Assembly: GCA_028277845.1 (NCBI GenBank)
Contig: JANQFL010000019.1
Coordinates: 1 to 35,911 of the forward strand
Source of the DNA: Sneathiellales bacterium
Lineage (GTDB): Bacteria; Pseudomonadota; Alphaproteobacteria; JANQFL01
Direction of reading: 5' to 3'
DNA length: 35,911 nt
In this document: positions 31,523-35,911 of the stretch, piece by piece
Numbering within the stretch: position 1 is the first letter of the stretch
How the letters are laid out: each line of letters starts with the position of its first letter
Notes under the pieces: generated by a model
What the model saw: the letters and a program-made list of their open reading frames with translations, nothing else
Databases searched by the model: none
Told to the model about the DNA's origin: nothing
Position numbers and translations under genes: made by a program

Positions 31523-32455
31523 ATGTCGGACAAGAAAGCCAAGTATCAGAAGGTTGCCTATTATCCCGGCTGCGCGCTGGAAGGCACCGGCCATGCCTAC
31601 AACCGCTCGACCAAGGCGGTGGGCAAGGAACTGGGCCTCGACCTGCACGAGATCAAGAACTGGAACTGCTGCGGCGCCATGGAGGTCAAGAACATCGATC
31701 CCAAGCTGCAGACCTACCTGTCGGCCCGCAACATGCAGTTGGCCCAGGATCAGGGCTTCGATACGGTGATGGCGCCGTGCAACGGCTGTTATCACAACCT
31801 CAAGAAAGCCGAATACGACCTGGAGCACGACGACGCGTCCAAGGAGGTCAACGGCCGGTTGTCGGCCAAGGCCGGGCACGGCTCCTACGAACCGGGTGGC
31901 GTCGAGACCATCCACGCACTGGACTGGATCAAGCACACCGTCGGCGAGGACGGCATCCGTGACCGGGTGAAGAATTCGCTGAGCGGTTTGAAGATCGCCA
32001 ACTACTACGGCTGCATGTACACCCGGCCGCGTCATATTTTCCCCGAGAAGGATCAGGGCCCGGACACGGAATCCACGTCCGAGCCCCACTTCATGGACGA
32101 TATCCTCGAAGCCGCCGGCGCTGAGAACGTCGACTTCCCGCTCAAGACCGCGTGCTGCGGCGGTGCCCATACCCTGTCGGACTCCGACATGTCGACCAAG
32201 CTGGTGCTCAACATCCTGCAGGCGGCCGAGGCCTCGGGTGCCGATGTCATCGCCACCGAATGCCCGACCTGCCACTCCGGCCTGGAGATGCACCAGGTGC
32301 GGGCCGAGAAGACGTTGGGCGTCAAGACCTCGGTCAAGATCATGTATTTCACTCAGTTGCTCGGCGTGGCCATGGGCATGAAGCCGAAGAAGGTGGGCGT
32401 GCATGAGAACGTCTCCGATTCCGTGCCGATGCTGAAAGAGAAGGGTGTGTTATGA
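31523..32455 (+). CDS. shdrB2: sHdrB2, CCG-domain subunit with two complete motifs
   Basis: The 310-residue product has two full CCG domains: Cys17 in 'AYYPGCALEGTG' with 'NWNCCGAMEVK' (Cys49-50) and 'APCNGCYHN' (Cys86, 89); then 'NYYGCMYTRP', 'TACCGGAHTLS' and 'TECPTCHSGLE'. This fits the HdrB type able to hold two noncubane [4Fe-4S] clusters, the proposed sulfur-handling site. Its length is that of HdrB. The last codons overlap the following small gene (ATGA), so the two are translationally coupled. The reading frame extends upstream into shdrC2, but 31523 is the family start. Confidence 0.93.
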   Translation: MSDKKAKYQKVAYYPGCALEGTGHAYNRSTKAVGKELGLDLHEIKNWNCCGAMEVKNIDPKLQTYLSARNMQLAQDQGFDTVMAPCNGCYHNLKKAEYDLEHDDASKEVNGRLSAKAGHGSYEPGGVETIHALDWIKHTVGEDGIRDRVKNSLSGLKIANYYGCMYTRPRHIFPEKDQGPDTESTSEPHFMDDILEAAGAENVDFPLKTACCGGAHTLSDSDMSTKLVLNILQAAEASGADVIATECPTCHSGLEMHQVRAEKTLGVKTSVKIMYFTQLLGVAMGMKPKKVGVHENVSDSVPMLKEKGVL

Positions 32456-32871
32456 CCGGCTTCGCCGATCTGGAAGCCGACCTCGACGCACTGGCCGGCG
32501 GCCAGGCCGATCCGGCCAATGCGGCCGCGGTGCTGCTGAGCATCGGTGAGCAGGTCCTGGAGACCTGGCTGGACGCCCATGGTAAGCAGCCGACGGCCGA
32601 CAAGAAGGAAGGCTTTCGCCTGCTGGCCCTGCACCGCCAGGCGGCCAAGGGCGACCCGAGCTTCAACGCTTGCCGCGAGACCTGCCGTGAGCTGGTCTAT
32701 TATTTCAATCTGATTTCGCTCGACCCGACCCACGATGATGCGGGCAAACGTGTCGTCATGGCGTCGATGATCGCCCGTCACTTGCTGCTGTTCATTTCAG
32801 GCAAATTGCAGGAGGCGGAACTGGGCGAGTTCTGCTGCGCGTCAAAGCCATTGCGCGCGGCGGGTGGCTAA
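32452..32871 (+). CDS. Small sHdr-associated protein with Cys pairs, function unknown
   Basis: This 139-residue soluble protein is not recognised as a named family. It is probably all-helical ('LLSIGEQVLETWLDAHG', 'EGFRLLALHRQAAKGD', 'VVMASMIARHLLLFISGKL'). It contains two cysteine pairs: Cys74 and Cys78 in 'FNACRETCRELVYYF' and Cys126-Cys127 in 'GEFCCASKP'. The N-terminus is acidic. Its start overlaps the shdrB2 stop (ATGA) and lbpA follows, so its product is expected to work with the complex or its lipoate carrier. The cysteines could bind sulfur or a metal. Confidence 0.8.
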   Translation: MTGFADLEADLDALAGGQADPANAAAVLLSIGEQVLETWLDAHGKQPTADKKEGFRLLALHRQAAKGDPSFNACRETCRELVYYFNLISLDPTHDDAGKRVVMASMIARHLLLFISGKLQEAELGEFCCASKPLRAAGG

Positions 32872-32912
32872 TGTATTCGGTTAATAACTAAAGACCTTAC
32901 GAGGGGTGTGGA

Positions 32913-33353
32913 ATGGCGACCGTACGAGGATGTGAACTACCGGACGATTTGCTCTACGACGTGGAGAACAACATCTGGTACCGGGACAACGGCGACGGCA
33001 CGGTGACCATCGGCATGACGGCGGTGGCCTCGGCCATGGCCGGCCAGCTGGTGGCCTACACGCCCAAGAAAGTGGGCAAGACGGTCAAGCCGGGAAAATC
33101 CTGCGCCACCATCGAATCGGGTAAATGGGTCGGTCCGGCCAAACTGGCGTCCGGCGGCGAAGTCATTGAAATCAATGACGCTTTGTCGGGTGATCCGACC
33201 CTGGCCAACGCCGAGCCCTATGGCGCCGGCTGGCTCGTCAAGGTGAAACCCGACGATTGGGATGGCACCAAGGGCGGCCTGACGCCGGGCTCCGATATTG
33301 CCGGCCCCTACGAGGCCAAGATGGAGGCCGACGGCTTCGCCGGTTGCGGTTGA
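32913..33353 (+). CDS. lbpA: LbpA, lipoate-binding protein of sulfur oxidation
   Basis: This 146-residue protein is related to GcvH, the H protein of glycine cleavage, but belongs to the sulfur-oxidation type found only with sHdr. It is thought to carry sulfur intermediates on its lipoyl arm through the sHdr active sites. The attachment lysine is Lys71 in 'CATIESGKWVGPAKL'. The N-terminal 'ELPDDLLYDVENNIWYRD' and the late 'DPTLANAEPYGAGWLVKVKP' follow the GcvH pattern. No lipoate ligase or LipS-type assembly gene is in the window, so these must be encoded elsewhere. It is the last gene of the operon, followed by a terminator. Confidence 0.94.
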   Translation: MATVRGCELPDDLLYDVENNIWYRDNGDGTVTIGMTAVASAMAGQLVAYTPKKVGKTVKPGKSCATIESGKWVGPAKLASGGEVIEINDALSGDPTLANAEPYGAGWLVKVKPDDWDGTKGGLTPGSDIAGPYEAKMEADGFAGCG

Positions 33354-33380
33354 ACCGTTCCGCGTAAATACGATACAAGA

Positions 33381-33406
33381 GGCCCGCAGGAATGCGGGCC
33401 TTTTTT
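33381..33406 (+). terminator. Rho-independent terminator of the sHdr-lbpA operon
   Basis: GGCCCGCA (33381-33388) and TGCGGGCC (33393-33400) form a perfect 8-bp stem with a GGAA loop, followed by six Ts. Confidence 0.93.
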
Positions 33407-33549
33407 AATGTTGAATTTACCTTGGCCCGGATAGATTGAGCAGGCAAATCAGAGAGTTGCCCATTCCCGACGGGATTTACGGGCCTGGATATTCGGTAAC
33501 GCGCGTCCGGTGCGGCGTGTGACAGATTTTGTACTCCGCAGTTGTGAGG

Positions 33550-33984
33550 ATGACTGTGTCGCAAAACGGATTTCACGAAGCGATATCCCGCGAACACGAG
33601 ATCAAGGGCGGCAGCAACCGCTCGTTCGGCATTGTGTTCTGCGTGGTGTTTGTCATTGTCGGCCTATGGCCGTTGATGTCGGGCGAGGCTCCGCGCTGGT
33701 GGTCGCTGGCGATCGCCGCGGTTTTTCTGCTGCTGGCCTTCGTCGCGCCCGCCGTTCTTGCGCCGCTCAACAGGCTGTGGACCAAGCTGGGTTTGCTTTT
33801 GAGCAAGATCGTGAACCCGGTCATCATGGCCATCCTGTTCTTCATCGTCATGACACCGATCGGCCTCATGTTGCGCTTGGCCGGCAAGGATCCGTTGCGG
33901 CTGAAGGACAGCAATGCGTCTTCGTACTGGATCGTACGCGACCCGCCGGGACCCAAGCCGGAAACGATGAAAGACCAATTCTGA
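33550..33984 (+). CDS. SxtJ-like small membrane protein
   Basis: This is a membrane protein of about 144 residues with three or more hydrophobic segments: 'SFGIVFCVVFVIVGLWPL', 'WWSLAIAAVFLLLAFVAP' and 'IVNPVIMAILFFIVMTPIGL', followed by 'MLRLAGKDPLRLKDSNASSY', a stretch typical of SxtJ-family proteins. The family is found next to carbamoyltransferases, as here. The start is uncertain: TTG 33529, ATG 33550 or GTG 33556 are all possible, and GTG 33556 has the best spaced AGGA. The biochemical role is unknown. It begins a new transcript after the sHdr terminator. Confidence 0.78.
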   Translation: MTVSQNGFHEAISREHEIKGGSNRSFGIVFCVVFVIVGLWPLMSGEAPRWWSLAIAAVFLLLAFVAPAVLAPLNRLWTKLGLLLSKIVNPVIMAILFFIVMTPIGLMLRLAGKDPLRLKDSNASSYWIVRDPPGPKPETMKDQF

Positions 33985-33997
33985 GGATTCGGGACCA

Positions 33998-34147
33998 ATG
34001 AGTTTCATAGCAGAACTATGGCGGTTTTTACGCGTGCGGAAGAAGTTCTGGCTGCTTCCGATCTTCGTCATGATGGCGATGTTGGGCGGACTGATCGTGT
34101 TCACCCAGGGCTCCGCGGTCGCACCGTTCATTTATACGATTTTCTGA
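33998..34147 (+). CDS. DUF5989-like 49-residue membrane peptide
   Basis: This is a very short gene: 'MSFIAELWRFLRVRKKFW' followed by one membrane helix ('LLPIFVMMAMLGGLIVF') and 'TQGSAVAPFIYTIF'. The pattern L-W-x-F-L-x-x-R-K-K-x-W-L-x-P plus a helix and 'APFIYTIF' matches the small DUF5989 proteins that accompany SxtJ and carbamoyltransferase genes. It starts 13 bases after the SxtJ-like stop and ends 12 bases before the carbamoyltransferase start, so it is part of a three-gene unit. Confidence 0.8.
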   Translation: MSFIAELWRFLRVRKKFWLLPIFVMMAMLGGLIVFTQGSAVAPFIYTIF

Positions 34148-34159
34148 TCGGGGGCCTTT

Positions 34160-35911
34160 GTGCGCATACTCGGAATTTCCGCCTATTATCACGATAGCGC
34201 GGCGGCGCTCGTCGATGATGGCGAAATCGTCGCGGCGGCACAGGAAGAGCGCTTCACCCGCAAGAAGCACGACGCGTCCTTCCCCGCCCATGCCGTCGAG
34301 TATTGCCTGAGCGAAGTCGACGGTGGCCTGGAATCGGTCGACTATGTCGCCTTCTACGACAAGCCGTTCCTGAAGTTCGAGCGCCTGCTCGAGACCTATC
34401 TGGCGTTTGCGCCGAGCGGCTTCCAGTCGTTCCGCATGGCGATGCCCCTTTGGCTGCGCGAAAAGCTGTTCCAGAAGGATCTGCTGCGCAAGGAACTGAA
34501 GAAATCGGTCAAGGATTTCGACTGGGCCAACCGGTTGCTGTTTTGCGAACACCACCTCAGCCATGCCGCCAGCGCCTACTTTCCGTCGCCGTTCGAGGAA
34601 GCCGTCGTCCTGACCATGGACGGGGTGGGCGAGTGGACCACCACGTCGGCCGCCATCGGCCGGGGCAGCGCATTGAACATCGAAAAGGAAATCCACTTCC
34701 CCCATTCGGTGGGACTGCTCTATTCGGCGTTCACCTACTACACCGGCTTCAAGGTCAATTCCGGCGAATACAAGGTCATGGGCCTGGCGCCTTATGGCGA
34801 TGCGAAATACAAGGACCTGATCCTCGACAATCTGATGGACCTCAAGGACGACGGCACGTTCAAGCTGGACCAGTCGTACTTCAACTACTGCACCGGCCTG
34901 ACCATGACCAACGCCAAGTTCGACGAGCTGTTCGGCGCGCCGGCACGGACACCGGAGGACCGCCTGACCCAGCGCGAGATGGATCTCGCCGCCTCCATCC
35001 AGGCGGTGGTCGAGGAAGTCGTGCTGCGGCTGACCCGGTCGCTGGCCAAGGAGACCGGCATTCCCAATCTGTGCCTCGCCGGCGGTGTCGCCCTGAACTG
35101 CGTGGCCAACGGCAAGGTGCTGCGCGACGGCGCCTTCAAGGATATCTGGATTCAGCCGGCCGCCGGGGACGCGGGTGGTGCGCTCGGCGCCGCGCTGAAC
35201 GCCTATTACCAGTTCCAGGACAATACCCGCAAACTCAACGGCGCCGCCGACGCCATGCGCGGCGCCTATCTCGGCCCGGTGTTCGCGCAGGACGACATCG
35301 AACGCCGCTTGACGGCGGCGGGCGCCGTGTTCGAGACCCTCGACGATGGCGCCGTCATCGAGGAAACGGCGAAGGCCCTGCACGAGGAAAAGGCGATCGG
35401 CTGGTTCAACGGCCGCATGGAGTTCGGCCCCCGCGCCCTGGGCGGGCGCTCGATCCTGGGGGACCCGCGTTCGGAAACCATGCAGAAGGTGCTCAATCTC
35501 AAGGTCAAGTACCGGGAATCCTTCCGTCCGTTCGCACCGTCGGTGCTGCGCGAGGACGTGTCCGACTGGTTCGAACTGGATTACGACAGCCCGTACATGC
35601 TGCTGGTGGCCGACGTGATCGAAAAACGCCGCCGGGCGATGACCGATGACGAGCAGGCGCTCTTCGGCATCGACAAGCTGAACATCGTGCGCTCCGACAT
35701 TCCGGCCGTGACCCATGTGGATTATTCGGCCCGGGTGCAGACCGTGCACAAGGACACCAACCCGCGCTATCACGCCCTGATCAGCCGGTTCAAGGACCTG
35801 TCGGGCTGTCCGGTGGTGGTCAACACCAGCTTCAACGTGCGCGGCGAACCGATCGTCTGCACGCCCGAAGACGCCTTTCACTGTTTCATGGGCACGGACA
35901 TCGAGGTGCTG
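34160..35911 (+). CDS. Carbamoyltransferase, NodU/CmcH family (3' end outside window)
   Basis: The reading starts at GTG 34160 and is open to the last base (584 codons, nearly complete). 'RILGISAYYHDSAAALVDDG' and 'AAAQEERFTRKKHDASFP' are the family N-terminus. The metal-binding segment 'EHHLSHAASAYFPSPFE' lies near residue 130 and 'TMDGVGEWTT' follows. The C-terminal YrdC-like carbamoyl-adenylate domain shows 'GWFNGRMEFGPRALGGRSIL', 'SFRPFAPSVLRED' and 'VVNTSFNVRGEPIVCTPEDA'. These enzymes transfer a carbamoyl group from carbamoyl phosphate to a hydroxyl or similar acceptor, often in sugar, antibiotic or toxin pathways. The acceptor here is unknown; the epimerase at 8.6 kb is too far away to be a clear partner. 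Confidence 0.93.
   Translation, partial: MRILGISAYYHDSAAALVDDGEIVAAAQEERFTRKKHDASFPAHAVEYCLSEVDGGLESVDYVAFYDKPFLKFERLLETYLAFAPSGFQSFRMAMPLWLREKLFQKDLLRKELKKSVKDFDWANRLLFCEHHLSHAASAYFPSPFEEAVVLTMDGVGEWTTTSAAIGRGSALNIEKEIHFPHSVGLLYSAFTYYTGFKVNSGEYKVMGLAPYGDAKYKDLILDNLMDLKDDGTFKLDQSYFNYCTGLTMTNAKFDELFGAPARTPEDRLTQREMDLAASIQAVVEEVVLRLTRSLAKETGIPNLCLAGGVALNCVANGKVLRDGAFKDIWIQPAAGDAGGALGAALNAYYQFQDNTRKLNGAADAMRGAYLGPVFAQDDIERRLTAAGAVFETLDDGAVIEETAKALHEEKAIGWFNGRMEFGPRALGGRSILGDPRSETMQKVLNLKVKYRESFRPFAPSVLREDVSDWFELDYDSPYMLLVADVIEKRRRAMTDDEQALFGIDKLNIVRSDIPAVTHVDYSARVQTVHKDTNPRYHALISRFKDLSGCPVVVNTSFNVRGEPIVCTPEDAFHCFMGTDIEVL

Noticed and set aside
34303-35649. 448-codon plus-strand frame in the carbamoyltransferase region
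   Set aside because: Arg/Pro/Gly-rich off-frame reading; the true reading starts at GTG 34160 in another frame.
34028-35881. 617-codon antisense frame over the carbamoyltransferase
   Set aside because: Shadow of the strongly supported plus-strand carbamoyltransferase reading.

Overview
The window reads as chromosome of a GC-rich alphaproteobacterium that oxidises reduced sulfur. The best guess is a Rhodospirillales-type lineage, inferred from gene content and base composition only. The main content is a thiosulfate/sulfur oxidation locus of about 17 kb (16.4-33.4 kb). It holds a periplasmic Sox module (soxX-Y-Z-A-B plus a CcdA/SoxV-type membrane protein on the minus strand, with soxW and a periplasmic DsrE-like gene converging on it). 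It also holds a complete cytoplasmic sulfur-oxidising heterodisulfide-reductase-like (sHdr) module: a DsrE-type sulfurtransferase, shdrC1, B1, A, H, C2, B2, a small cysteine-containing protein, and the lipoate-binding protein gene lbpA. No soxCD is present. The layout therefore fits the known scheme in which SoxXA/YZ/B bind and hydrolyse thiosulfate, the remaining sulfane sulfur is moved into the cytoplasm, and sulfurtransferases pass it to sHdr-LbpA for oxidation to sulfite.

Layout. 0-4.6 kb: a homocysteine S-methyltransferase-family protein, two MFS transporters and a secreted calcium-repeat (FG-GAP/VCBS) protein. 4.6-8.6 kb: a small unknown gene, then a polar amino acid ABC importer operon (ATPase, binding protein, two permeases). 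8.6-10.1 kb: an NAD-dependent sugar epimerase and a small lipoprotein. 10.1-14.8 kb: a MarR-type regulator with a cysteine-rich tail divergent from an RpoH-type sigma factor, a DUF922-like secreted protein, and groES-groEL behind a heat-shock promoter and a CIRCE-like operator. 14.74-16.34 kb: a small insertion bounded by two copies of the 58-bp groEL terminator region. It carries a broken excisionase/HTH gene and an Mrr-type endonuclease of visibly lower GC. 16.4-25.5 kb: the sox genes, a degenerate glutamine amidotransferase-like protein and an exported thioredoxin-domain (DUF255) protein. 25.5-26.0 kb: a lipoprotein. 26.2-33.4 kb: the sHdr-LbpA operon, closed by a strong terminator. 33.5 kb to the end: SxtJ-like and DUF5989-like small membrane proteins followed by a carbamoyltransferase that runs off the window.

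Regulation. A 16-bp AT-rich inverted repeat of the form ATTAG-N6-CTAAT lies directly after the -10 box of the soxX promoter and is repeated upstream of the DsrE/sHdr operon. A weaker copy lies upstream of soxW. This suggests that one trans-encoded repressor, probably ArsR-family and sulfane-sulfur-responsive, controls the whole locus. A second, unrelated pair of palindromes (TATCGASTCGATA type) sits between the marR-like gene and the rpoH-like gene.

The most unusual items are the terminator-bounded endonuclease insertion, the shared sulfur operator, the amidotransferase-like protein that has lost its catalytic residues, and the marR/rpoH intergenic region. No rRNA, tRNA, CRISPR array or IS element was recognised.
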